Source of the DNA: Azospirillum sp. TSH64
Lineage (GTDB): Bacteria > Pseudomonadota > Alphaproteobacteria > Azospirillales > Azospirillaceae
Direction of reading: 5' to 3'
Assembly: GCF_003116035.1 (NCBI RefSeq)
Contig: NZ_LGQW01000015.1
Location: forward strand, 4,814,212-4,878,211
DNA: 64,000 nucleotides
Under the pieces are notes generated by a model. It saw only the letters and a program-made list of their open reading frames with translations, had not been told where the DNA came from and searched no databases. The stretch's first letter is position 1, and each line of letters opens with the position of its first letter. Below, piece by piece: positions 53,887 to 63,376 of this stretch. The position numbers were made by a program, and so were the translations under genes.

Positions 53887-55779
53887 ATGGAAGCAAGCAT
53901 GGATGGGCGGGAGCATGCGGCCAAGCTGCGCGCGCTCGCGCTGGGGGCGCTGGGTGTCGTCTATGGCGACATCGGCACCAGCCCGCTCTACACGCTGCGC
54001 GAATGCCTGACCGAGGGCGGCGGCTTCCCGCTGACGCCCGAAGTCATCCTGGGGGTGCTGTCGCTGATCTTCTGGGCGCTGATCATCACGGTGACGGTGA
54101 AATACGTCATCTTCATCATGCGCGCCGACAACCAGGGCGAAGGCGGCATCCTGGCGCTGACCGCGCTGGCGTTGCGCGGCATGCGCCCGGGGCACCGGCG
54201 GACCGGGGTCGTCATGGCCATCGGCGTGATGGGCGCCTCGCTGTTCTACGGCGACAGCCTGATCACCCCCGCCATCTCGGTGCTGAGCGCGGTGGAGGGC
54301 CTGCATGTCGTCGCCCCCGCCCTGGACAGCTATGTCATCCCGATCACGCTGACCATCCTGGTCGGGCTGTTCGTGCTGCAGCGATTCGGCACCGAGAAGG
54401 TCGGCAAGCTGTTCGGACCGGTGATGATGGTCTGGTTCCTGACGCTGGCGGTGCTGGGTCTGGGGCAGATCATCCGCTATCCCGGCGTGCTGGGCGCGGT
54501 GTGGCCCGGCCATGCGGTGGAGATGCTGTTCAACCATGGCTGGCACGGCTTCCTGCTGCTGGGTGCGGTGGTGCTGGCGGTGACCGGGGCGGAGGCGCTC
54601 TATGCCGACATGGGGCATTTCGGCCGCAAGCCGATCCGCGGCGCTTGGTACACCATCGTGCTGCCGTCGCTGCTGCTGTGCTATTTCGGCCAGGGCGCCC
54701 TGCTGCTGCACGAGCCGGAAGCCATCGAGAACCCCTTCTTCCATCTGGCGCCGGACTGGGCGCAGGTGCCGCTGCTGCTGCTGGCCACCGCCGCAACCAT
54801 CATCGCCGGGCAGGCGGTGATCTCCGGCGCCTATTCGGTGACCTTGCAGGCCATGCATCTGCGCTATCTGCCGCGGATGGAGGTGATGCACACGTCGGAG
54901 CATGAGAAGGGCCAGATCTACATGCCGCAGCTGACCTGGCTGCTGCTGGCCGGCGTCATCCTGCTGGTGCTGACCTTCCAGACCTCCAGCAACCTCGCCG
55001 CCGCCTACGGCATCGCGGTGACCGGCACGATGGTGGCGACCACGCTGCTGGCCTACAAGGTGGCGCGCTCGCTCGGCCGTTGGAAGCTGTGGCAGGCGGT
55101 GCTGGCGCTGGCGGTGTTCCTGACCGTCGACATGGCGCTGTTCCTCGCCAATCTGGTGAAGGTGGAGGAGGGTGGCTGGTTCCCGCTGGTGGTGGGTGCG
55201 GCTGTCTTCCTGCTGATGGCGACGTGGCGGCGCGGGCGCGAGGTGGTGCGCAAGCGGCTGGCCGAGGATGCGCTGCCCTTCGACATGCTGCTGGAGCGGC
55301 TGAAGAGCGGGTCGGTGCAGCGGGTGCCGGGCACCGCGGTGTTCCTGACCGGCAACCCGCGCGGCCTGCCGCCGGGGCTGCTGCACAGCATGAAGCACTA
55401 CAAGGTGCTGCATCAGCGCGTCGTGCTGCTGACCGTCGACATCGAGGACGTGCCGCATGTGCCGGACGAGCAGCGCTTCGAGCTGAAGGCGCTGTCGGCC
55501 GGCTTCTTCCGGCTGATCGTCCATTTCGGCTTCAAGGACGAACCGGACATCCCGGTGGCGCTGGAAAGCAAGCGCATCCCAGGATTGCCGTTCGAGCCGA
55601 TGGAGACGACCTATTTCGTCAGCCGCGAGACGCTGATCCGCAGCCATGGCAAGTCCGGGCTGCCGCGCTGGCAGGAACCGCTGTTCATCTTCCTGTCGAA
55701 GCTGTCGTCCAGCGCATCGGAGTATTTCTGCATCCCGCCCAACCGGGTGGTCGAGCTGGGCATGCAGCTGGAAATCTAG
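53887..55779 (+). CDS. kup: low-affinity potassium transporter
   Basis: 630 residues from the ATG at 53887, the usual length. Twelve membrane spans in the first two thirds, with the N-terminal GALGVVYGDIGTSPLYT and FYGDSLITPAISVLSAVEG signatures, and a cytoplasmic C-terminal domain. It imports potassium with protons across the inner membrane. A GGAG site lies about 14 bp upstream; an ATG at 53851 would add 12 residues. Confidence 0.96.
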   Translation: MEASMDGREHAAKLRALALGALGVVYGDIGTSPLYTLRECLTEGGGFPLTPEVILGVLSLIFWALIITVTVKYVIFIMRADNQGEGGILALTALALRGMRPGHRRTGVVMAIGVMGASLFYGDSLITPAISVLSAVEGLHVVAPALDSYVIPITLTILVGLFVLQRFGTEKVGKLFGPVMMVWFLTLAVLGLGQIIRYPGVLGAVWPGHAVEMLFNHGWHGFLLLGAVVLAVTGAEALYADMGHFGRKPIRGAWYTIVLPSLLLCYFGQGALLLHEPEAIENPFFHLAPDWAQVPLLLLATAATIIAGQAVISGAYSVTLQAMHLRYLPRMEVMHTSEHEKGQIYMPQLTWLLLAGVILLVLTFQTSSNLAAAYGIAVTGTMVATTLLAYKVARSLGRWKLWQAVLALAVFLTVDMALFLANLVKVEEGGWFPLVVGAAVFLLMATWRRGREVVRKRLAEDALPFDMLLERLKSGSVQRVPGTAVFLTGNPRGLPPGLLHSMKHYKVLHQRVVLLTVDIEDVPHVPDEQRFELKALSAGFFRLIVHFGFKDEPDIPVALESKRIPGLPFEPMETTYFVSRETLIRSHGKSGLPRWQEPLFIFLSKLSSSASEYFCIPPNRVVELGMQLEI

Positions 55780-55925
55780 GGCAGGGTTTGCCGGACAGGG
55801 TCTTGACCGCCGAATTTACCGGCCGAACGTGCCGATGAGGGCGGCGGGCGGGGGCAGTTTCTGCCGCCCCCGCCAGAAGGCCACTCGCCTCATGCCGTTA
55901 GCGGACGGTCAACACCGGACAGCCA

Positions 55926-56180
55926 CTACCAGACAATGGACACCGGCGGTTTGTAGGCGGAGGCGGCGAACATCTGCCGCACCGCCAGTTCCAGCTTGAT
56001 CTGCGCCTCCGACTTCTTGACGAAGGACAGGTCTATGTCGCCCAAGGACTTCACCATGCAGCCGGAGCGGCTGAGGTTGCGGAGCGCCGCCTGGGACGAC
56101 TGCTGTTTTTCTTCGGGGATGGCTGTGATCGTGGCCGATCCCTCCGGCGGCCGGACGACATAGAGGTCGAATTTCGGCAT
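55926..56180 (-). CDS. small hypothetical protein
   Basis: 84 residues. No family recognised. Basic N-terminus KFDLYVVRPPEGSA, one Cys, no membrane segment. The GGAGGG ribosome binding site and the composition make it a likely gene. It lies 87 bp downstream of the lipoprotein gene on the same strand. Confidence 0.65.
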   Translation of the reverse strand: MPKFDLYVVRPPEGSATITAIPEEKQQSSQAALRNLSRSGCMVKSLGDIDLSFVKKSEAQIKLELAVRQMFAASAYKPPVSIVW

Positions 56181-56267
56181 GGGCACCCTCCGTTCTGACG
56201 AAACGTCGGGTGCCTCACCGCAAAGGCCGGGCCAACTCTTGCGCCCGGCCAACTCCTGCAAAAAAAG

Positions 56268-56864
56268 TCAGCGCCGGACCATCGGCGCCAGATCCTTGCG
56301 GATGCCGGCATCCAGGCGGGCGTTCAGATCGTCCATCATCCGGCGGGTCATCTCCAGGAAGGTCGCCTCGCGGTCGGCCAGCGAGATGTTCTCCGCCACG
56401 GTGGTGGAATGGGTGACGGTGGAGCGGGTCACGCCGCGGAAGCCGCCATTGCCGGTGTCCGGCACCTCGCCGGCGATCTCGACCTCGATCCGGCCGTCAT
56501 AGCGCTGGGCCTGGTCGTTGGTGAAATAGCCGGTGATGCCCTTCTTGGTGGGCAGCGCCACCTCGACGATGCTGGCGTCGCGGATGGTGACGCGCACGCG
56601 GCCCGTCCCGCCGGCCGCCTGCAACCGCTCCGCCGCCCAGCGCCGCACCGCCTCGGCCGGCGGAACCGCGGAGCGGCTCTCCACATGCTTGGCCCCGACC
56701 GGACGGTAGGCGTCGACCACGTCGACGGTGCCGGCATTCAGAACGATCGGCCCGAAATTGGAAAAGTCGACCGGACGGGGCGCCGGCCGCGGCGGCGCGC
56801 TCTGGCAGGCGGCAAGCAGGAGGGTGGCCAGTCCGGCGGCGAGGGTGAAGCGGCGCGACAGCAT
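56268..56864 (-). CDS. lipoprotein of unknown function
   Basis: 198 residues. Lipobox LLAAC with Cys20 after a hydrophobic core, then a Pro-rich linker and a mixed alpha/beta domain. No family recognised; anchored in the periplasm. CGGAG precedes the ATG. It is 113 bp downstream of hslO on the same strand. Confidence 0.8.
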   Translation of the reverse strand: MLSRRFTLAAGLATLLLAACQSAPPRPAPRPVDFSNFGPIVLNAGTVDVVDAYRPVGAKHVESRSAVPPAEAVRRWAAERLQAAGGTGRVRVTIRDASIVEVALPTKKGITGYFTNDQAQRYDGRIEVEIAGEVPDTGNGGFRGVTRSTVTHSTTVAENISLADREATFLEMTRRMMDDLNARLDAGIRKDLAPMVRR

Positions 56865-56977
56865 GGGGGCTCCGGTTCTTGGGCTGCTTTCGGCAACCTG
56901 GGTTGCTGGGAAAGAAAAGGGGCGCGGCGCGGACGCCGCGCCCCCATGAACGCGTTTGTGCCGGACCCTATTCCCCG

Positions 56978-57919
56978 TTAGGAGGCAGGGCCATACACGC
57001 GGTCGAGATCCGCGTCGGTGAAGTGGTAGTCGGTCGAGCAGAACTGGCAGGTCACCTCGACCCGGCCGTCGTCGATCTTCAACTCCTGCACCTCTTCGCG
57101 GGGCAGGCCGCGCAGCATGGTCTCCACCCGCTCGCGCGAGCAGCGGCAGCCGAAGCGCAGGGCGTTGCCCTCATAGACCCGCACGCCGTCCTCGTGGAAC
57201 AGGCGGTAGAGCAGGTCGGCGGCCGGCAGGTCGGTCGACAGCAACTCGTCGCCGGACACGCTGGCCATCAGCGCCATGGCGCGGCGCCAATCGTCCTCGT
57301 TGTCCGACGCGGTCAGCCCCTGCTCCTGTGGCAGGCGCTGGACCATGATGCCGCCGGTCCGCCAGGGGCCGAAGGAGCCGTCCGGCAGCGCCGCGCGGTC
57401 GACCGAGACGGTCAGGCCGGTGTCGATCTGCTCCGACTGGCGGAAATAATGCTGGACGCAGTCGGTCAGCGTCTTGCCGTACAGTTCGACGATGCCCTGG
57501 TAGCGGTCGGTGTCGGGGCCCTGGTCCACCGTGAAGGCGATGTAGCCCTTGCCCAGCAGGGCGGCGGCCGGGGCGATATCGACGTCCCGCTCCGCCTTTG
57601 TCAGCGCTTCCGCATCGAACTGGGCATAGGCGCGCACGTCACCGACCGAGGTGACATCGGCCACCATCAGGCGGATCGGGCCATCGCCCTTGGTCTGGAG
57701 CGTGAAGATGCCCTCATACTTCAGCATGCTGGCGAGCAGCACGGCGAGCGTCGCCGTCTCCGCCAGGAAGCGGGCGACGGTGGGCGGATAATCGTGGCGG
57801 GTCAGGATCTCGTCGATCGCCGGTCCCAGCTTGATGATGCGGCCGCGCAGGCGCGACGCCTCGATCTGGAACGGCAGGACGAAATCATCGGTGAGCGGGC
57901 GGACGGACGGATCGTCCAT
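56978..57919 (-). CDS. hslO: redox-regulated chaperone Hsp33
   Basis: 313 residues. Oxidation-activated chaperone. The C-terminal zinc centre is CRC (C258, C260) and CQFC (C291, C294), which oxidise to switch the protein on. The N-terminal domain has the fold seen in DFVLPFQIEASRLRGRI. Strong AAGGAA site. It is 167 bp downstream of argF on the same strand and may be cotranscribed. Confidence 0.96.
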   Translation of the reverse strand: MDDPSVRPLTDDFVLPFQIEASRLRGRIIKLGPAIDEILTRHDYPPTVARFLAETATLAVLLASMLKYEGIFTLQTKGDGPIRLMVADVTSVGDVRAYAQFDAEALTKAERDVDIAPAAALLGKGYIAFTVDQGPDTDRYQGIVELYGKTLTDCVQHYFRQSEQIDTGLTVSVDRAALPDGSFGPWRTGGIMVQRLPQEQGLTASDNEDDWRRAMALMASVSGDELLSTDLPAADLLYRLFHEDGVRVYEGNALRFGCRCSRERVETMLRGLPREEVQELKIDDGRVEVTCQFCSTDYHFTDADLDRVYGPAS

Positions 57920-58019
57920 AGGGCAGATTCCTTAAGACAGAGACCGGTTATGCAGGCGTAGGGCCGAAGATCGGGGTGCGTAGGGGCCGAATCAAGGCCG
58001 GTAGGGCACCCATGCGAAT

Positions 58020-58051
58020 TTGGCCCTCTCCCAGGGTGGGAAGAGGGCCAA
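58020..58051. terminator. hairpin between argF and hslO
   Basis: A 10-bp exact inverted repeat (58020-58029 with 58042-58051), lying 35 bp after the argF stop. No T-run, so it could be a terminator or a stabilising stem. Confidence 0.45.
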
Positions 58052-58086
58052 TCGAAGCGTCGAATGCAGGGATCGGGCGCGGAGGG

Positions 58087-59028
58087 TCAGTCCAGCACGC
58101 CCATGCACCAGCCGAGGATGGCCTTCTGGGCGTGCAGGCGGTTTTCCGCCTCGTCCCAGACCACCGAATGGCGGCCGTCGATCACGCCGTCGGTCACTTC
58201 CTCGTTCCGGTGGGCCGGCAGGCAGTGCATGAACAGCGCCTCGGGGTGCGCGTGCGCCATCAGCGCCTCGTTCACCTGATAGGGGGCGAGGATCGCCGCG
58301 CGCTCGTCCACATCGGTGTTGTGCATCGAGGCCCAGGCGTCGGTGATGACGCATTCGGCCCCACGCACCGCCTCTTCCGGGCTGTCGGTGACGACCAGGC
58401 GGCCGTTGCCCTCGCGCTCGGCCCAGGCCAGCAGCTCCGGTGACGGACCGTAGACGGTCGGGCAGGCCAGACGCAGCTCGAAGCCGAAGCGGACGGCGGC
58501 ATGGGCCCAGCTGACCGCGACGTTGTTGCAGTCGCCGATCCAGGCGACGGTCCGGCCGGTGATCGGACCGCGATGCTCCTCGAAGGTCATCAGGTCGGCC
58601 ATGATCTGGCAGGGGTGGGTCTGGTCGGTCAGGCCGTTGATGATCGGAATGCTGGCGTGGGCCGCCAGCTCATGCACCCGCTCCTCGCCGGTGGTGCGGA
58701 CCATCACGGCGTCGACGAAGCGCGACAGCACGCGGGCGGTGTCGCCGATGGTCTCGCCGCGGCCCAACTGCATGTCGTCGGGCTTCAGCACCACGACGTT
58801 GCCGCCGAACTGCTGCATGCCGACCTCGAACGACACGCGGGTGCGGGTCGAGGGCTTCTCGAAGATCAGGGCCAGCGAGCGGCCGGCCAGCAGGGTGGAG
58901 TGGGCCAGCCGGTCCGTCTTCAGGTCGGCCTTGATGCGCACGGCATGGTCGAGCAGGCGGCGCAGGGTGGCGCCGTCCATCCGGTCGATGTCGAGAAAAT
59001 GCCGGACTGTCTTGTTGTCGCCGCTCAT
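58087..59028 (-). CDS. argF: ornithine carbamoyltransferase
   Basis: 313 residues. Makes citrulline from ornithine and carbamoyl phosphate in arginine synthesis. Carbamoyl-phosphate motif STRTR at 60-64 and the ornithine-site MHCLPAHR are intact. The ATG overlaps the argD stop (ATGA), so translation is coupled to argD. Confidence 0.97.
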   Translation of the reverse strand: MSGDNKTVRHFLDIDRMDGATLRRLLDHAVRIKADLKTDRLAHSTLLAGRSLALIFEKPSTRTRVSFEVGMQQFGGNVVVLKPDDMQLGRGETIGDTARVLSRFVDAVMVRTTGEERVHELAAHASIPIINGLTDQTHPCQIMADLMTFEEHRGPITGRTVAWIGDCNNVAVSWAHAAVRFGFELRLACPTVYGPSPELLAWAEREGNGRLVVTDSPEEAVRGAECVITDAWASMHNTDVDERAAILAPYQVNEALMAHAHPEALFMHCLPAHRNEEVTDGVIDGRHSVVWDEAENRLHAQKAILGWCMGVLD

Positions 59029-60197
59029 CCCACGCACTCCTGCGCCGTCCGGTCGAGAATCCCGACGGCTTCGTTCACTTCGGCTTCGCCGATGGTCAGG
59101 GGCGGCAGCAGCCGCACCACATTCTCGCCGGCCGGAACCGACAGCAGGCCGTTGGCGCGCAGCTTCGCCACCACCTCGCCGACCGGCTGGCCCAGCTTGA
59201 GGCCCAGCATCAGGCCCTGGCCGCGCAGTTCCAGGAACATCGACGGATGCTTGGCGATCAGCTCCTCCAGGCGGCCGCGCAGCAGGATCGACGTCTTCTG
59301 CACCTCGTCCAGGAAGCCCGGCGCCAGCATGACGTCCAGCACGGCGTTGCCGACGGCGGTCGCCAGCGGGTTGCCGCCATAGGTCGAGCCGTGGGTGCCG
59401 GCGGTCATGCCGGACGCCGCACGCTCGGTCGCAAGGCAGGCGCCGAGCGGGAAGCCGCCGCCGATGCCCTTGGCGACGCACATGACGTCCGGCGTGATGC
59501 CGGCCCATTCATGGGCGAACAGCTTGCCAGTGCGGCCCATGCCGCACTGGATCTCGTCGAGGAACAGCAGCAGGCCATGCTCGTCGCACAGCGCGCGCAG
59601 CCCGCGCAGGAACTCCACCGAGCCGGCGCGGATGCCGCCCTCGCCCTGGATCGGCTCGACGCAGATGCCGCCGGTCTGGGGCGTGATCGCGGCGCGCACG
59701 GCGTCGAGATCGCCGAACGGCACTTGGTCGAAGCCGTCCAGCAGCGGGTCGAAGCCGTGCACCAGCTTCTCCTGCTTGGCGGCCGAGATGGCGCCCAGCG
59801 TGCGGCCGTGGAAGGCCTGCTCGAAGGTGATGATACGGTTCTTCTGCGGGTTGCCGCTGTCGTAATGGTACTTGCGGACGGCCTTGGCGCCGCATTCCCA
59901 GGCTTCCGCACCGGAGTTCGTGAAGAACACCGTGTCGGCGAAGGTCACCTCGGTCAGGCGCTTGCCCAGGCTCTCCTGCCCGGCGACCCGGAACAGGTTG
60001 GAGGTGTGCCACAGCTTCTGCGCCTGCTCGGTCAGCTTCTCGACCAGATAGGGATGCGCGTGACCCAGGGCGTTCACCGCGACGCCGGCGGCGAAGTCGA
60101 GGAATCGTCGCCCGTCGGTCGCGTAGAGATACGGACCTTCACCGCGCTCGAAAACGACATCGGCGCGGGCGTATGTGGGCATAACGACGGGGATCAC
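59025..60197 (-). CDS. argD: acetylornithine aminotransferase
   Basis: 390 residues. PLP enzyme that transfers an amino group to N-acetylglutamate semialdehyde in arginine synthesis. The PLP-lysine segment is DVMCVAKGIGGGFPLGA, with FLDEIQCGMGRTG before it. I choose the GTG at 60197 because it follows GGGAG and AAGG; an ATG at 60182 has no such site. The promoter and a hairpin lie just upstream. Confidence 0.95.
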   Translation of the reverse strand: MIPVVMPTYARADVVFERGEGPYLYATDGRRFLDFAAGVAVNALGHAHPYLVEKLTEQAQKLWHTSNLFRVAGQESLGKRLTEVTFADTVFFTNSGAEAWECGAKAVRKYHYDSGNPQKNRIITFEQAFHGRTLGAISAAKQEKLVHGFDPLLDGFDQVPFGDLDAVRAAITPQTGGICVEPIQGEGGIRAGSVEFLRGLRALCDEHGLLLFLDEIQCGMGRTGKLFAHEWAGITPDVMCVAKGIGGGFPLGACLATERAASGMTAGTHGSTYGGNPLATAVGNAVLDVMLAPGFLDEVQKTSILLRGRLEELIAKHPSMFLELRGQGLMLGLKLGQPVGEVVAKLRANGLLSVPAGENVVRLLPPLTIGEAEVNEAVGILDRTAQECVG

Positions 60198-60211
60198 GGC
60201 CTTGGTCTCCC

Positions 60212-60249
60212 AAAAAAGGAAAATCCGGCGGCCAATGCCTGACCGCCGG
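60212..60249 (-). terminator. terminator-like hairpin in the argD leader
   Basis: On the minus strand a 10-bp stem with one G-T pair (60240-60249 with 60225-60234), loop GGCAT, then a T-rich run ending in TTTTTT at about 60212. It ends 15 bp before the argD GTG and lies downstream of the predicted argD promoter, so the argDF message must pass through it. Confidence 0.8.
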
Positions 60250-60257
60250 GAACGGCA

Positions 60258-60286
60258 AATATCCGGAGATTGATGGGTTCTGTCAA
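60258..60286 (-). promoter_or_regulatory. sigma-70 promoter of argD-argF
   Basis: TTGACA (perfect -35), 17 bp, GATATT (-10, four of six). The start site would be near 60251, immediately before the leader hairpin. Confidence 0.75.
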
Positions 60287-60298
60287 CGGACAGGGGTG

Positions 60299-60320
60299 AA
60301 AAAGCGCTGTTTTCGCAGCG
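60299..60320 (-). terminator. weak terminator of the ABC-2 permease gene
   Basis: A 5-bp GC stem CGCTG/CAGCG with a short loop, then TTTTT on the minus strand, right after the permease stop. Confidence 0.5.
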
Positions 60321-60323
60321 TCT

Positions 60324-61127
60324 TCACGCCTTAAGCTTGTAGCCGGTCTTGAACATGCGCCAGGCGAGCCACCACAGGCCGGCATTCACGCCCAGCATCA
60401 CCGCCACGCCCAGCCAGCGCGCCCCGTCGGACACCCCGATGAAGCCGTAGCGGAAGCCGTCGATCATGTAGAAGAACGGGTCGAAATGCGCGACCCACCA
60501 GAAGACCGGCGGCAGGGTATCGACCGAATAGAAGGTGCCGGACAGGAAGGACAGCGGCGTCACCACGAAGTTGGTCACCGCGGCGATGTTGTCGAACTTC
60601 TCCGACCAGACGCCGCCGACCAGACCCAGCAGCGACAGCAGCATCGACGCCATCACCGCATGGAACAGGACGAAGCCCGGATGCGGCATGTGCATCGGGA
60701 TCACCGCCCAGATGGCGAGGCCCGTCACCAGACCGACCACGATGCCGCGGGTGACGCCGCCCAGCACGAAGCCGCTGACCAGCTCCATCGGCGACAAGGG
60801 CGGCATCAGGATGTCGACGATGTTGCCCTGGACCTTGGCGATCACCACGGAGGAGGAGGTGTTGGCGAAGGCGTTCTGCACCATCGCCATCATGATCAGG
60901 CCGGGAGCCAGGAACTCCAGGTAAGGTGTTGCGCCGACCATCCGCACCGCCGACCCCAGCGACAGGGCGAACACCGCGTAATAGAGCAGCGTCGTCACCA
61001 CCGGCGCCCAGACGGTCTGCTGGTGCACCTTGATGAAGCGCCGCACCTCGCGTGCATAGAGCGTCCACAGGCCGATCCAGTTGACGGAACCGACATTGCG
61101 CGGCATGGGAGGAAGGGGAAGGGTCAT
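60324..61127 (-). CDS. ABC-2 type permease
   Basis: 267 residues, about six membrane spans, ABC-2 type. Exports a lipid-linked polysaccharide or a drug in known members; the substrate is unknown. The ATPase gene expected beside it is absent, so the partner must be elsewhere. It is divergent from recX. Confidence 0.88.
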   Translation of the reverse strand: MTLPLPPMPRNVGSVNWIGLWTLYAREVRRFIKVHQQTVWAPVVTTLLYYAVFALSLGSAVRMVGATPYLEFLAPGLIMMAMVQNAFANTSSSVVIAKVQGNIVDILMPPLSPMELVSGFVLGGVTRGIVVGLVTGLAIWAVIPMHMPHPGFVLFHAVMASMLLSLLGLVGGVWSEKFDNIAAVTNFVVTPLSFLSGTFYSVDTLPPVFWWVAHFDPFFYMIDGFRYGFIGVSDGARWLGVAVMLGVNAGLWWLAWRMFKTGYKLKA

Positions 61128-61309
61128 CGCGTCACGATCTGCCTTTTGGGAACCGGCACCTGTGGTTTCGGCGCCCTTGGGGGAGCCGAGTGAGGGCCGG
61201 AACTGTTTCGCCAGGAAAGGGCGCCGGGTGGGTCACGGACCGCCAGTAAGGCCACGGACTGTACGTGCGGCCTGCCCGTCCGGCAACCGCCGCCGCCGAA
61301 GGGACTGCC

Positions 61310-61900
61310 ATGAACACCGACGACAAGCGTTCCGTTCCCCCCGCCCGCTCGCCGGCGAGGAAGCCGCCGAAGCGGGTCACGCCGCAATATCTGGAGAACG
61401 CGGCGCTGCATTATCTGGAGCGCTTCGCCAGTTCGACATCCAACCTGCGCCGGGTGCTGATGCGCAAGGTCGACCTGTCGGCCAAGGCCCACGGCACCGA
61501 CCGCGAGGAGGGGGCCCGCTGGATCGACGAGCTGCTGGCGCGCTATGTCCGCAGCGGCCTGCTGAACGACGAGACCTATGCCCGGATGCGCACCGAAAGC
61601 CTGCACCGCCGTGGCGCCTCCACCCGGCTGATCGCCCAGAAGCTGGCCGGCAAGGGCATCGGCCGCGACGAGGCCGACAAGGCGCTGGACAGCCTGCGCG
61701 AGGATGTCGGGCCGGACTTGGACCTGACGGCGGCACTGGCGCTGGCGAAGCGGCGGCGGCTGGGACCCTACCGGCGTCCGGAGCAGCGCGAGTCGCAGCG
61801 GGAGAAGGACATGGCGGCGCTGGGCCGCGCCGGCTTCGGCTATGAGATCGCCCGGCGGGTGGTGGATGCCGAGGATCCGGACGGGCTGCTGGAAGAGTAG
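61310..61900 (+). CDS. recX: RecX regulatory protein
   Basis: 196 residues. Three-helix repeats typical of RecX (YLENAALHYLERFASSTSNLRRVLMRKV, GLLNDETYARMRTESLHRRGAS), an inhibitor of RecA filaments. AAGGGA precedes the ATG. recA is not next to it, unlike in many bacteria. Confidence 0.9.
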   Translation: MNTDDKRSVPPARSPARKPPKRVTPQYLENAALHYLERFASSTSNLRRVLMRKVDLSAKAHGTDREEGARWIDELLARYVRSGLLNDETYARMRTESLHRRGASTRLIAQKLAGKGIGRDEADKALDSLREDVGPDLDLTAALALAKRRRLGPYRRPEQRESQREKDMAALGRAGFGYEIARRVVDAEDPDGLLEE

Positions 61901-61936
61901 GGCGGCGGCCGATGAAATGTTGATGATGGAACGGCG

Positions 61937-61962
61937 TGGAACATCTTTCCGGAGATGTTCCA
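61937..61962. repeat. 10-bp inverted repeat after recX
   Basis: Arms TGGAACATCT and AGATGTTCCA with a 6-base spacer, 37 bp after the recX stop. Perfect dyad without T-run; terminator or operator not clear. Confidence 0.6.
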
Positions 61963-62144
61963 TGGTTCACATCGCAAGAAATGAGAGGCCCTGAAACGAC
62001 GAAACGCGCGGCACCCTTTCGGATGTCGCGCGCCGCTCTCTTACCGGGAGTCGGAATCGTCCTGTACGCGTCCTAAACTTCTTCAGCGGAGCGGCAAGCG
62101 CCCCGCGTCAGCACACCAAACGCGCCCCAGAATCGGGGAAGCGA

Positions 62145-62444
62145 TCAGGCCGCGGCCTGCTGCTTCTCCTGCGCCTTGGAGATCCGGCGCTTGATGCGAC
62201 GGGCATCCAGGCTCAGCACCGCGTCCTTCGCATCGAGCAGGAAGGCGTCGAGGCCGCCCTTGTGCTCGATCGAGCGGATCGCGTTCACCGAGAGGCGCAG
62301 ACGCACCAGCTGACCCAGGCTGTCGCTGAGCAGCGACGTTTCCTGGAGGTTCGGCTGGAAGCGGCGACGATTCTTGTTGTTGGCGTGGCTGACGTTGTTG
62401 CCAAACTGCGTGCCCTTGCCGGTCACGGAGCACCGACGTGCCAT
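62145..62444 (-). CDS. rpmB: 50S ribosomal protein L28
   Basis: 99 residues. The start MARRCSVTGKGTQFGNNVSHANNKNRRRF is diagnostic; the C-terminal tail is the longer alphaproteobacterial form. AAGGA site. Single gene; rpmG is not adjacent. Confidence 0.98.
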   Translation of the reverse strand: MARRCSVTGKGTQFGNNVSHANNKNRRRFQPNLQETSLLSDSLGQLVRLRLSVNAIRSIEHKGGLDAFLLDAKDAVLSLDARRIKRRISKAQEKQQAAA

Positions 62445-62674
62445 CGGACTGTTCCTTTATTTTAGCAAATGAAACCCGGTAACGGACGGCCTGCCGCCCG
62501 AAGGAGGCCGCTATATAGTCGAACAAAAGCGCCGTCGTCAAGCCTGTCGTCAAGCCGGGAACCGCGATGAAACCGTTAAAGCCCGAGTCGTCGCGGGATT
62601 GTGGAGAGTCGAAGCGCGGCGGCCTCTTCGATCCGACGAAGAGACGAGCCGCGCCAATCTTGCGCCGACCGGTG

Positions 62675-63376
62675 TCAGTTCACGGTCGGGGAGGTCTTCG
62701 ACGCCGGCTTGGCGGCCAGCGGCTTGGCGGGGCGGCGCTGCGCCGGCTTGGCCACCGCCTTCGCCTCGGCGGCGATTGCCGCGGCGGGGGCGGCCGTCTC
62801 GGCCTTCACCGTCTCGACCAGTTCCTTCACCGGAACCTCGACCGGGTCGGCGGCCGGAGCGGCAACGGTGGCGGCGACCGGGGCGGTCTCGGCAGCCACG
62901 GCCGGAACCGGGGCAGCGGCCTCGACCTTCGGGGCCTCGACCTCCGGCGCCGGGGCAATCACCAGGGCTGCCGCCGGCGCCGCCTTCGGAGCCTCGGCCT
63001 TCGGGGCCGGGGCAGCGACGGGGGCCGCGGTGGGGGCAGCCTCCGCGGCCGGAGCCGGCAGGGTGGTGATCTCGGCGGCGATCTTGCTGGAGACGTCCAG
63101 GAAGCCCTGCACGCTCTCGGTCACGCGGGCCTGGGTGGTGGACAGCCAGTCGCGTTGAAGAGCGGCCAGATCGGCGGCGTTGCGGGCCTTGCCCAGCCCG
63201 GCGGCCAGGCGGCTGGCGTCGTTGACCGAGGCGGTGACGCCGTCGAACCAGCGGCGGTAGCCATCCTGCACCAGCGTGGCGACGCGGGCGGACTTGGCGG
63301 CGGCGGTGGCGGCAGTGGTCTGGGCGTTGGTCTTGAACAGGTTCAGGACGTTGGCGGGGGTCGGCTGAGCGGTCAT
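62675..63376 (-). CDS. phasin family protein (PHB granule associated)
   Basis: 233 residues from the ATG at 63376 (GGGAG). The first 110 residues are an amphipathic helical phasin domain (FDGVTASVNDASRLAAGLGKA). The rest is Ala/Pro/Glu/Lys rich and ends in a basic KPAQRRPAKPLAAKPASKT tail like those that bind DNA in some phasins. It coats polyhydroxybutyrate granules. Upstream repeats look like PhaR operators. Confidence 0.9.
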   Translation of the reverse strand: MTAQPTPANVLNLFKTNAQTTAATAAAKSARVATLVQDGYRRWFDGVTASVNDASRLAAGLGKARNAADLAALQRDWLSTTQARVTESVQGFLDVSSKIAAEITTLPAPAAEAAPTAAPVAAPAPKAEAPKAAPAAALVIAPAPEVEAPKVEAAAPVPAVAAETAPVAATVAAPAADPVEVPVKELVETVKAETAAPAAAIAAEAKAVAKPAQRRPAKPLAAKPASKTSPTVN

